Below, in pieces: positions 18,005-27,100 of a stretch of DNA of 64,000 nucleotides (the first letter of the stretch is position 1; each line of letters opens with the position of its first letter). The stretch covers positions 248,001-312,000 of the forward strand of contig NZ_RQIH01000008.1 in assembly GCF_003939025.1 (NCBI RefSeq), given 5' to 3'. Under the pieces are notes generated by a model. The model was not told where the DNA came from and ran no database searches. It saw only the letters and a program-made list of their open reading frames with translations. This DNA is from Rhizobium sophoriradicis (GTDB lineage Bacteria > Pseudomonadota > Alphaproteobacteria > Rhizobiales > Rhizobiaceae). A program made the position numbers and the translations under genes.

Positions 18005-19888
18005 TCAGCGGCGTGCGGCAACCGCATGGATGGCAGGGCGGCCGGCGGGTTGGGCCATGGATCTCGCCGTCGCGCGAAGGGTGGTGGATTGGCCGGAGGC
18101 CGTATCGTCTAGCCTGAACTGGGCGACAAGCTCGCGAAGCTTCTGGGCTTCCTGCGCAAGCGAGTCCGATGCCGCCGTCGACTGCTGCACCATCGTCGCG
18201 TTCTGTTGGGTGGTCTGATCCATCTGGTTGACCGCGACGTTGACTTCGCTGAGGCCGATCGACTGTTCTTTCGCAGACGTGGCAATCGAATCCATGTGCT
18301 GGTTGATCTGAGTGATGAAGCCGCCGATGGTCTTCAAAGCCTGACCGGTATCGCGCACCAGCTTCACGCCGCTCTCCACCTCTTTCGAGGAATTCTGGAT
18401 CAGGCCCTTGATTTCCTTGGCAGCACTCGCGGAGCGCTGCGCGAGTTCGCGCACTTCCTGGGCGACGACGGCAAAGCCCTTGCCCGCTTCGCCGGCTCTC
18501 GCCGCTTCCACGCCGGCATTCAGGGCCAGAAGGTTGGTCTGGAATGCGATTTCGTCGATGACGCTGATAATGTTGGAAATCTGCTGCGACGAGGTCTCGA
18601 TGCGTTCCATCGCTTCCTCTGCATGGGAGACGACTTCTGCGGAGATCCCGGCGCTGCGATTTGCTTCTGTGGCGACCGTGCGCGTCTCCTCGGTCCGCTT
18701 GCTGGAATTCGACACGTTGGCGGTGATCTGTTCCAGCGCGGCGGCCGTCTCCTCGAGCGAGGCTGCCTGCTGCTCCGTGCGCTTGGAAAGATCGCTGGCG
18801 CCGGAAGAAATTTCTCGCGTGCCTTCGTCGATCGTGCCGATGCTTTCGGAAATTGCTCTCAGCGTCGCGCCGAGCTGTGCTACCGACTGGTTGAAGTCGT
18901 GGCGCAGCGCCTCGAAATCGGGAGCGAAGGCCTCGTTGAGCTGGAAGGCGAGGTCGCCCGCGGCGAGCCGCTTCAAACCGGCGGCAAGACCCGAGGTGGC
19001 AATGCGCAGCCGCTCCGAAGCGTCTTCTTCCGCCTGCTTTTGGGCGGCAACGCGATCGGCCTCCGCCTTGTTACGGTTTTCTTCGGCGTCCAGCGCCAGC
19101 CGCTTGTTCGTAATCGCCGCTTGGCGGAAGATCTCTACTGCCGCAGCCATCGAGCCGACCTCATCGGCGCGGTCGGCAAAGGGAATTTCCGAGCCGGTGT
19201 CCCCCTCGGCTAGGCGCCGCATCGAGACGGTGATGCCGGCGATCGGGTTGGCGATGCTCTTCAGCACGAAGGCGACGGCGCCGAGAACGAGCAATCCCGC
19301 AAGTCCGATCGCGGCAAGAAGGTAGAATTCTATCGAGGCGAAGGTTTCCTTACTGAGTTCGGCAGCCTTGTTGCTGCCGCTGACATCAAGCTCGACCAGG
19401 CTCGACGTCGCTTCCTTGAGCTTGTCCGAATAGGAGCGCATCTCGCCGCCCAGATATTGCCCGGCTTCTTCGGTCTTGTTGGCGCGGGAAAGGGCGAGCA
19501 GCTGCGAACTGCTGGCGATATAGCCCCCGACGCTCTCCTTGATCGTCTTGATCAGCTCGCGCTCATGGTCGGATGACGCCAGCTGAAGATAAGCGTCCAC
19601 CGATTTGCCGACCGTATCCTCGGCGACATTGATGGCCTCTTCGCGTGTCTTCTTTTCCGCATCCGTCTGCGCGATGATGTGATCACGATAGGCGAGGCGC
19701 AAATTCGACATGGCGAGATTGATCGCCTGCGAAGCCTGCACGCTCGGCAGCCAATGGTTTGCAATTTCCTCGGTGGAGCCGTTCGTGTTTCGGAGACCAT
19801 CGACCGCAAGATAGGCGACGAGACCGAAAAGAAGAGCTATGCCGCTGAAAATCAACAGCAAACTCGATTTAATGTTTGGACGACGCAT
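18005..19888 (-). CDS. Methyl-accepting chemotaxis protein
   Basis: This 627-residue chemoreceptor has TM1 at about residues 9-29, a four-helix-bundle type periplasmic sensor (about 35-185), TM2 at about 188-210, a HAMP domain (NPIAGITVSMRRLAEGDTGS), a linker with a second HAMP-like stretch (about 290-345) and the signalling domain. The hairpin tip is intact (IDEIAFQTNLLALNAGVEAA, then GKGFAVVAQEVRELAQRSAS). The ligand-binding domain is of the 4HB_MCP type, so the attractant cannot be predicted. No CheR-tether pentapeptide is seen at the C-terminus. It stands alone, without che genes. Confidence 0.95.
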   Translation of the reverse strand: MRRPNIKSSLLLIFSGIALLFGLVAYLAVDGLRNTNGSTEEIANHWLPSVQASQAINLAMSNLRLAYRDHIIAQTDAEKKTREEAINVAEDTVGKSVDAYLQLASSDHERELIKTIKESVGGYIASSSQLLALSRANKTEEAGQYLGGEMRSYSDKLKEATSSLVELDVSGSNKAAELSKETFASIEFYLLAAIGLAGLLVLGAVAFVLKSIANPIAGITVSMRRLAEGDTGSEIPFADRADEVGSMAAAVEIFRQAAITNKRLALDAEENRNKAEADRVAAQKQAEEDASERLRIATSGLAAGLKRLAAGDLAFQLNEAFAPDFEALRHDFNQSVAQLGATLRAISESIGTIDEGTREISSGASDLSKRTEQQAASLEETAAALEQITANVSNSSKRTEETRTVATEANRSAGISAEVVSHAEEAMERIETSSQQISNIISVIDEIAFQTNLLALNAGVEAARAGEAGKGFAVVAQEVRELAQRSASAAKEIKGLIQNSSKEVESGVKLVRDTGQALKTIGGFITQINQHMDSIATSAKEQSIGLSEVNVAVNQMDQTTQQNATMVQQSTAASDSLAQEAQKLRELVAQFRLDDTASGQSTTLRATARSMAQPAGRPAIHAVAARR

Positions 19889-20089
19889 TAAAAGTCCCCA
19901 TCGAACGGTCCCGGCGTCATACCGGCTTGATGAGATCTCTTTGTAACGAAAAGAATTTAACGATGTGTTCCGAGAGGTAACAAGGCCGTTTACCAGTTTT
20001 CCGGAAACTTGCCGCGCCTTGCGTGTTCATGATCCCGCTCAGACAGGAAAATGCCTATCCATAATCGTCAGCGATGACAGGAGCCAGTC

Positions 20090-20800
20090 ATGATGAAGCG
20101 CATATTTTCAGTCCTTCTTGCATTGATCCTTCCGGTGCAGACAGCCGTTTCTCAAACCCCTGACGAGGCGCAGGCCCGCAAAGCCCGGTCTATCGCCCAG
20201 CTTCAGTCCGAAGGCGTGCCGACCATCGATCATCTGCCGGCCTTCGAAACGGAGAGCGGCAGCACCCGGCGCGATAGGAAGGTTGTCGTTCAGCGCGCCA
20301 TCGCGCTTGTAATCGTTGCCGTCAAAGGTGAGACCGGCGACCACGCCATGGGCCAGACGCTCATCCGGCAGTTCGACGCGGCACAATTTTTTACTCCGAA
20401 GGAACGGGCATTCATGGACGATCCCAACCCATCGGAGCAGGACCGGGTGAATTTCGCTTGGCGCTACGAGGGCGTCCACGTCATGTTATGGGCGCTCGGG
20501 ATTGCGCCGGAGCTCGAACGTCCCGACCATATTTGCGATGTTCCGTTCATCGCAAACACGCTCAGGGAGCTGGGGACGGATGGGCTGATGCGCCGCGCCA
20601 GGCTGCGCCCGCAGAAGGAGCTGCTCGACGCTGCCGACCTGATCTACCGCTATGATTGGGCTGTCGTGAACGCCCGGCTGAAGGGAGAGGAACCGCCCGC
20701 CGGATTGGACAAGGGCGTCGTTTACGAACGCCACTACGCCTTCAACTGGCTGATCGGCTACATGGATCAGGACTGGGACGATATCTCGACGGACACATGA
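20090..20800 (+). CDS. DUF4272 protein with signal peptide
   Basis: This 236-residue protein has an N-terminal signal peptide (MMKRIFSVLLALILPVQTAVSQ) and a DUF4272-like body with RKARSIAQLQSEGVPTIDHL, WRYEGVHVMLWALGI and RHYAFNWLIGY. The family has no assigned function. Most DUF4272 proteins I recall are cytoplasmic, so the export signal is a notable variant. The start has GGAG at 20080-20083. A weak match to an EcfG-type promoter upstream (20003-20027) is not convincing. It is followed by corA in the same direction at 134 nt. Confidence 0.75.
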   Translation: MMKRIFSVLLALILPVQTAVSQTPDEAQARKARSIAQLQSEGVPTIDHLPAFETESGSTRRDRKVVVQRAIALVIVAVKGETGDHAMGQTLIRQFDAAQFFTPKERAFMDDPNPSEQDRVNFAWRYEGVHVMLWALGIAPELERPDHICDVPFIANTLRELGTDGLMRRARLRPQKELLDAADLIYRYDWAVVNARLKGEEPPAGLDKGVVYERHYAFNWLIGYMDQDWDDISTDT

Positions 20801-20934
20801 TGCCGTCCTGCGCCTGCGCGGCTTCCACCAAGGCGGATGCATGTTTAGTGAAATAGCATTATGATCGCCGCGATGCGGATCGGCGAGGAGGCTGGGATAG
20901 CGGTGCTATTCCTGGAAATGGAGGACGGCAGGAT

Positions 20935-21978
20935 TTGGAACGGTTGAAGGATCCAGACAGTGTTTCGTCGCAGGCCGGCAACGGCTCTGACTCGCCGCGG
21001 CATGAGCGGCGGGGCGTGGTGGCTGCCGCCGTATACCAGCACGGGCAGCGCATTCGCGACATCAGAATAGAAGAAGCCGGCGAATGGCGCAGCCGGGAGA
21101 ACGCCATCGTCTGGATCGGCCTGCATGAGCCGGACGAAGTGCTGCTGCACCAGGTGCAGGCCGAGTTCAATCTCCATCCGCTGGCGATCGAGGATGCGGC
21201 GCAGCCCCATCAGCGCCCGAAGCTGGAGATTTACGGGGACGCGATGTTCATCGTCGCCCGCACCGCCCATATGAAGGATGGCGAGATCATCTTCGGCGAA
21301 ACGCATCTGTTCGTCGGCCGCGGCTATGTCGTTTCCGTTCGCCATGGAGAGTCCTCTTCCTATCTGGCAGTCAGGCAGCGATGCGAGGCGACGCCTGCCG
21401 CGCTTGCCCATGGCGAGAACTACATCCTTTATTCCATCCTCGATTTCATCGTCGACAACTACATGCCCGTCATCGAGGTCGTGCAGGAGGAGGTCGAGAA
21501 ACTCGAAGATCTGGTGCTGCGCGAACAGCTGGGAAAGTCCGACATCGAACGGCTGTACCTCTTGCGTCGCAAGCTCTTGCGGCTGCGCAACGCCGTGGTG
21601 CCGCTGGTGGATGTCTGCCGGCGATACGAGCACATCGACCTTCCCGGCATGGATCCGACGCTGCAGTCGCTGTTTCGCGATGTGACGGATCACGTGCGTC
21701 GGGTCCAGGAGGATATCGACGCGTTGCGTGAGGTCCTCGCCTTCGCCTTCGAGGCGAGCGTGATGATCGGCCAGACGGAGCAGACGGCGATTGCCCGCAA
21801 ACTCGCCGCCTGGGCGGCGATCCTCGCCGTCCCCACGGCGATCGCCGGCATTTACGGGATGAATTTCGACGATATGCCGGAACTGAAGTTCCAATACGGC
21901 TATTTCGTCGTGCTCGGCGTCATCGGTGTCCTTTGCCTCAGCCTTTTCACCTTCTTCCGCAGGCGGAAGTGGCTTTAA
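20935..21978 (+). CDS. corA: CorA-family magnesium/cobalt transporter
   Basis: This 347-residue protein has the cytoplasmic CorA funnel domain and two C-terminal membrane helices with the selectivity motif YGMNFDDMPEL between them (about residue 308) and the basic tail FFRRRKWL. It imports Mg2+ (also Co2+ or Ni2+) as a pentamer in the inner membrane. The start appears to be a TTG at 20935, preceded by GGAGG at 20920-20924; no better in-frame ATG is available before the conserved region. The stop directly abuts a RIME-like repeat. Confidence 0.93.
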   Translation: MERLKDPDSVSSQAGNGSDSPRHERRGVVAAAVYQHGQRIRDIRIEEAGEWRSRENAIVWIGLHEPDEVLLHQVQAEFNLHPLAIEDAAQPHQRPKLEIYGDAMFIVARTAHMKDGEIIFGETHLFVGRGYVVSVRHGESSSYLAVRQRCEATPAALAHGENYILYSILDFIVDNYMPVIEVVQEEVEKLEDLVLREQLGKSDIERLYLLRRKLLRLRNAVVPLVDVCRRYEHIDLPGMDPTLQSLFRDVTDHVRRVQEDIDALREVLAFAFEASVMIGQTEQTAIARKLAAWAAILAVPTAIAGIYGMNFDDMPELKFQYGYFVVLGVIGVLCLSLFTFFRRRKWL

Positions 21979-22082
21979 AGCATGTCGCGCAAAAGTGTGC
22001 AGCGGTTTTGCGGCAACGACATGCGAGAAGATAAAGAGCTAAAGCACAACGAGCGAATCTGAAAAATCGCGACACGCTTTAG
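21979..22082. repeat. RIME-like palindromic intergenic element
   Basis: The whole 104-bp gap between two convergent stop codons is palindromic. Hairpin one has arms GCATGTCG (21980-21987) and CGACATGC (22017-22024) with inner arms CGCAAAA/TTTTGCG. Hairpin two has arms CTAAAGC (22039-22045) and GCTTTAG (22076-22082). The core AAAAGTGTG-AGCGGTTTT is shared with the element at 60919-61035. This resembles the rhizobial intergenic mosaic elements described in Rhizobium and Sinorhizobium, and may double as a terminator. Confidence 0.75.
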
Positions 22083-22856
22083 TCAGGACAGCGCTTTCAA
22101 AAGCCGATCCCGGTTCATGCCGACATAACCGATGTCGTTCAGATAGAGGCGTGCGTCTCCCGCCGAGACATCCTCGGCGAAGGCTTCGTCTCCGGCAGCC
22201 GCACTTGCCAGCATGAAGTCGACGAGAGCTTGAAGCCGCCTGCAGATCATCTCCGGAAGCAGGCGCCGTTCTTCCGCCGTCGCTCCATAGGCGGTGCAGA
22301 AGATTTCCGCCCGCCGCAACTGCTCGTCGAGACTGAATGCAACAGCCGGATTGGCGGGATCGGAGAGAGGCGCCCAGCGATAGACCGCATAGGCGAGATC
22401 CCACAGGCGCGGAGCGGGGTGGGCGGTGTCGAAGTCGATGATCCCGACAGCCTCGTGATCTACGGTGGCGACGTTATAAGGCGCAAAGTCAGCGTGGCAG
22501 ACGATCTCCCGCGGCTCCTGCGGCGGCAGCATCCATGCTTTGATCTCGCCATCCGCTTCCAGAAAACCTTCAGAGGCCGAATGAAACCCGCGCAGAAGCC
22601 TCGCTGCCGATATCAGCATGCTCTCCGATCCGACAAAGGGATCGCTGAGGTCTTCGCAGACGCGCCCGGTGACGTAGCTGACGACTTCGTCGCCTTCGGC
22701 TGATATCGCGATGGGCTCCGGCGCTGCCCGGAAGCCTCTATTCCTGAGATGGCGCAAAAACCGATGCACCGTCGGCGTCCATGCGCCTGATGGTCTGATC
22801 ACGCTATCGCCGTCGCGCCAGATCTGCCCGGTCCGTCCGCCCTCCAACTGTTTCAC
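22083..22856 (-). CDS. Aminoglycoside phosphotransferase (APH)-fold kinase
   Basis: This 257-residue protein has the APH/choline-kinase fold: N-lobe start LEGGRTGQIWRDGDSVIRPS, catalytic loop CHADFAPYNV and metal-binding IIDFDTAHPAPRLWDLAYA. The GTG at 22856 is preferred because GGAGG sits 7 nt upstream and the metallohydrolase stop is 1 nt away (TGA-C-GTG), implying translational coupling; a longer frame to 22877 or 22988 exists. The fold is used for antibiotics, sugars, choline and many small molecules, so a resistance role should not be assumed. Substrate unknown. Confidence 0.85.
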   Translation of the reverse strand: MKQLEGGRTGQIWRDGDSVIRPSGAWTPTVHRFLRHLRNRGFRAAPEPIAISAEGDEVVSYVTGRVCEDLSDPFVGSESMLISAARLLRGFHSASEGFLEADGEIKAWMLPPQEPREIVCHADFAPYNVATVDHEAVGIIDFDTAHPAPRLWDLAYAVYRWAPLSDPANPAVAFSLDEQLRRAEIFCTAYGATAEERRLLPEMICRRLQALVDFMLASAAAGDEAFAEDVSAGDARLYLNDIGYVGMNRDRLLKALS

Positions 22857-22857
22857 G

Positions 22858-23733
22858 TCATGGCCTCCCCTCGCCATGAGCCTCAATCGTGGCGCCCAGA
22901 TTTGTCTCATGGCAGCTCCGGTAGAACGCCAAAGTCGCCGAGGGCATGTCCTGGGGAATGGCGACGAAGTCTTCCAGCCTGAACCCACTTGCGCTGCCGA
23001 GTTCCGGGTCCGCGAGCCGGCTCCCGCTCAAACGACCGACGCGATCGGCCAAAGTTTCGAAATAGGCCAGGTTTTCAGCGACCGTCGAAGGGGAGGACGT
23101 CCTGCCATGTGCAGGGATGACCAGCCTCGCATCAAGGTCACGGATACGCTCGAGCGAGGAGCGGATCAGGCGAAGATCATCTGCACTTCTGCTCCAGACC
23201 TCAGGAATGGGATATTCCACTGCGTCGACGGCGAGGCAGATGCGCAATTCGGGAATCCAGACGGCGATATGGTCGGGCGTGTGTCCCGGAGTATGGATGA
23301 GTTCGAGCGTCAGATCGCCGCCGTTCAGAACCATCGAGCCGGAGAAAGTGATGTCGGGGCCGATGATCTCCACATCGCGAAACCGCGATTCCTCGCTCGC
23401 CTTATCAGTCAGGACCTGCCGTGTCGCTGGGTCGCGCAGGCGGTCGAGGGCTGCGGCATGCGCGATGATGGGAGCACGCCCTGCAATGGCGGCATTTCCC
23501 CAGAAATGATCCCAATCCATATGCGAATTGACAACGACCAGTGGGCGCGCCTCGGGTCTTTGCTCAAGCAGATCCAGCGCTCTCCGGCACAGCTCGGGCG
23601 TGCCGAGCGTATCGATCATGACATTGAACCTTTTGGTCCTGACAAACACAGCATCCACTTCGTCTCCCGCCCGGACGATCACAATCCGCTCGTCGAGTCC
23701 GGGATAGGAGCTTAGTTCCACCTGTGGGTTCAC
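22858..23733 (-). CDS. Metallo-beta-lactamase-fold hydrolase
   Basis: This 291-residue enzyme shows the MBL motifs: metal site SHMDWDHFWGN, HTPGHTPDHIAVW, the Asp site CLAVDAVEYP and the last His IPAHGR. The first motif reads HxDxDH rather than the common HxHxDH, so one zinc-ligand His is replaced by Asp. The frame is open far upstream to 24159, but that part has no family similarity. A GTG at 23733 preceded by AAAGGCG is the likely start (VNPQVELSSYPGLDE). It is upstream of and coupled to the APH-fold kinase gene. Substrate unknown. Confidence 0.82.
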   Translation of the reverse strand: MNPQVELSSYPGLDERIVIVRAGDEVDAVFVRTKRFNVMIDTLGTPELCRRALDLLEQRPEARPLVVVNSHMDWDHFWGNAAIAGRAPIIAHAAALDRLRDPATRQVLTDKASEESRFRDVEIIGPDITFSGSMVLNGGDLTLELIHTPGHTPDHIAVWIPELRICLAVDAVEYPIPEVWSRSADDLRLIRSSLERIRDLDARLVIPAHGRTSSPSTVAENLAYFETLADRVGRLSGSRLADPELGSASGFRLEDFVAIPQDMPSATLAFYRSCHETNLGATIEAHGEGRP

Positions 23734-24142
23734 GTCTGGTCGCCTTTGTAAAATCGCGAGAATTCGATTGATATCACAAATGTTACCTGCTTCCTCTACG
23801 GACGGGCAGGCTTCCGCTCCACCGCCACATGCACATCCCACCGCCTCATCATGCCATTCGGCACGGCGGCTGCGCATATCACGATTTCGCTGGGTGGAGC
23901 GACCAAGGCTTTTCGGGGTCCATTGCGTCCGCAGCGAGGACCAGCACTTTCGCATTAGGTTCCAACAAATCCCACTGCTCTTTGGCGTTTTCCTGCGAGA
24001 TAAAGCGTCTGGCCTCCTCGCGGATTTCGAAGAAGCCGTGCTTGTCTGATGTCGAGCGATCGGTGTCGATGCTCCAGGAAGCGAGACATAGCACGCAAGC
24101 CGACTGCGATGTCCCATGCAGCCGTAAATTGACGGGTCGCGT
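23734..24142. other. Intergenic stretch with only a doubtful small frame
   Basis: About 410 bases separate the metallohydrolase start from the glgE promoter. On the - strand, 23879 to about 24055 encodes a plausible 55-60 residue tail (DKHGFFEIREEARRFISQEN, then AKEQWDLLEPNAKVLVLAAD) with normal codon bias, but no ATG/GTG with a ribosome-binding site is evident. It may be a remnant or an unannotated small protein. Nothing else is seen. Confidence 0.3.
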
Positions 24143-24168
24143 GGAACAACCTCCGCCAAAGGAAGTTT
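24143..24168 (+). promoter_or_regulatory. Candidate EcfG-type promoter for the glgE-treS-glgB operon
   Basis: GGAAC at 24143-24147 is followed after 16 nt by AGTT (GTTT at 24165-24168). The alphaproteobacterial general-stress sigma factor consensus is GGAAC-N16/17-CGTT, so one -10 base differs. It ends 30 nt before the glgE start, the expected distance. Confidence 0.6.
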
Positions 24169-24198
24169 GCCTGAAAAGCAAACTCGAGGCGGCGGCCG

Positions 24199-27100
24199 AT
24201 GTTGTTATCTGCGAAGCAGGGTGCGGTGAGCACCCCACCCAGGATCTATTATGTCAATCCGCTACTTCTCCAGGGTATCGATGCATGGCGCGAGGTTTTC
24301 GACCATGCGGCCGATACCGGTTTCCACCATGTGCTGACGGCTCCCCTGTTTGACCGGGGCAAGGAATGCAGCGTCTTTTCCTCTCAAGACTTTGATGGCC
24401 TCGATCCTGAGCTGCAGCTCGGAAGCGCGGTCGCGGATGGAGTGTCGCGGCTGGTGGAGGCCGCCGGCAAGAGCGGCGTCGGCTTGATGATGGACCTGAT
24501 GCTCGACGGCAAGGCGCAGGACCCGCAAGCAGGCTTTCGTCCCGTCGATCCCCGGCGCTCGCCGCTCGATCCGGCGGAGCCGATGACCATGATGGGAGCG
24601 GAGCGGCAATCGCAGCTTCTGACGGAATGGACCGAACGGCTGCGGCGTCTGTCCGGCGGCGGTCTTTCCGGCTATCGGGTTCTCGGGATCGACCGGGCGG
24701 CGCCGGCCTTTTTCAAGTCGCTGATCGTGGGTGTGCGCGAGAGGGCGGAAGCGCAATTCTTCGCCTGGACGCCCGGCACCGACTTTGCGGTGAGAAGCGC
24801 CATCGCCGATGCGGGTTTCGCTGGGTGTTTTTCATCGATGGCGTGGTGGGATCTCGACGAGAGATGGTTCGTTGAGGAGCATCGTGTCCAGGAGCCGCTC
24901 GGCTGGCAGGTTGCCTTTCCCGAGCCGCCCTTCGCGAGGCGCATCGCGCATGGGACCGAGAGCCGTGAAATTCTCGAGCGGCGCGCCGTCCGAGCGCTGC
25001 GGCTTGCCGCCTCGCTCGGCGGCGGCCTCATGATTCCCATGGGTTTCGAATATGGTGCGGCGACACCGCTTGATCCGACCCATGGTGATGGCTCGGGCCT
25101 GCGCAGGCTGCGTCATGATCTCGCCTTCGATATCTCATCCGAGATCCGGCTCGCCAACAGCGCGATCGGCAAGGCCGGCCAGGCGCGGGCTCCGTCGCTT
25201 CGTCTGATCCGCAATGCCAATGGGCCGGTTTCGGTGCTTGTTCAATCCGAGGCGCAGGATCTTCGCAGCGCGTCAGATGTGCGCTTCATCCTGCTCAACC
25301 GGGACCTCAGGCGAAGCGCGCCTGCGCCGGTGACGGCGCTTCGCGAGGCCGCCTCCGGTTTTCTTCCCGTCACTGCCGATGGCGCGACCCTTCGCCTGCG
25401 GGCAGGGGAGACCCGGGTGATAGAAGGCAAGGCGCCGGAGCCGATCACATCGAGGCCGGCCTTCGACGTCGAGCAGGCGACGGCGTCGCCGCGGCTTGCC
25501 ATTGAAAACATCATGCCGCGGGTCGATGACGGGCGGTTTCCCGTCAAACGCGTCGTCGGCGAGAGCGTCACCGTCGAGGCCGATATATTCGCCGACGGTC
25601 ACGATCCGCTCGCAGCCGTCCTGCTCTGGCGGCCGCATGACGCCATGGCGGAATGGAACGAGACGCCGATGCAACTGGTCGAGAACGACCGCTGGCGGGC
25701 CGAATTCCTGCTGGAGCGCATGGGCCGCTACGAATTCGCGGTCGAGGCTTGGAGGAACCCGTTCGCGGTCTTCCGTTACGAGCTGACCAAGAAGAACGAT
25801 GCGAGACTGGACCTGAAGCTGGAGCTCCAGGAGGGGCTGAACCTCGTTCGCGCGGCGCAGGCGCAAGCGCCGGCAGCGCTCGGCGCACACTTGCAGGCTC
25901 TGATCGACAGCCTCGAAAACGCGTCCGATCGCGAGCGCACGACGATCCTGCTCGCTCCCGAGACATCCGAGCTGATGAACAGGGCCGACAGGCGGCCGTT
26001 CCGGCTTCGCTCAACGGCAAGCGCTGTCGATGCGGAACGTAAGGAAGCGGCCTTCGCCAGCTGGTACCAGATCTTCCCGCGGTCCCAGAGCGGCGATCCC
26101 AACCGGCACGGCACCTTCGACGATGTTATTCCGAGACTGCCTGACATCCGCGGCATGGGCTTCGACGTGCTCTACTTCCCGCCCATTCACCCGATCGGCT
26201 CGACCAACCGCAAGGGGCGCAACAACAGCCTGAAGGCCGCACCCGGCGATCCCGGAAGCCCCTATGCCATCGGCTCGGAAGAGGGCGGCCACGACGCCAT
26301 CCATCCCGAGCTCGGCGATTTCGAGGATTTCGGCCGACTGGTCGAGGAGGCGGGCCGGCACGGGCTGGAGATTGCGCTGGACCTCGCCATCCAGGCCTCG
26401 CCGGATCATCCCTGGTTGACGGAGCATCCCGGTTGGTTCGACTGGCGTCCCGACGGCACGATCAAATATGCCGAGAACCCACCGAAGAAATACGAGGATA
26501 TCGTCAATGTCGATTTCTACACGAAAGACGCCTTGCCTTCCCTATGGGTGGAGCTGAGGAATATCGTCCAGCTCTGGGTCGACCAGGGCGTCAAGCTGTT
26601 TCGTGTCGACAATCCGCACACCAAGCCCTTTCCGTTCTGGGAATGGCTGATCGGCGATATCAGGGCGCGCCATCCCGATGTCGTCTTCCTGTCGGAAGCC
26701 TTCACCAAGCCGAAGGTGATGTACCGGCTGGCGAAGATCGGCTTCTCCCAGTCCTATACCTATTTCACCTGGCGCAACGCCAAGTGGGAGCTCGAGCAAT
26801 ATATGCGCGAGCTGACCGAGACGGCGCCGAAGGAATTCTTCCGGCCGCACTTCTTCGTCAACACCCACGACATCAACCCGGATTTTCTGCAGAACGCGCC
26901 GCGCCCGGCCTTCCTGATCCGCGCCGCACTCGCCGCTACTCTTTCCGGATTGTGGGGCGTCTACAACGGTTTCGAACTTTGCGAGGGGCGCCCCGACGCC
27001 AAGCGCAAGGAATATGCCGACAGCGAGAAATACGAAATCCGCGCCTGGGACTACGACCGGCCGGGCAACATCATTGCCGAAATCAGGATGCTCAACCGCA

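Noticed and set aside
20003..20027. GGAAA-N16-TGTT upstream of the DUF4272 gene as an EcfG promoter
   Set aside because: Two mismatches to the consensus and about 60 nt from the start; chance occurrence is likely.
23734..24159. Upstream extension of the metallohydrolase reading frame
   Set aside because: No family similarity and unusual composition; GTG at 23733 has a ribosome-binding site and begins the conserved domain.
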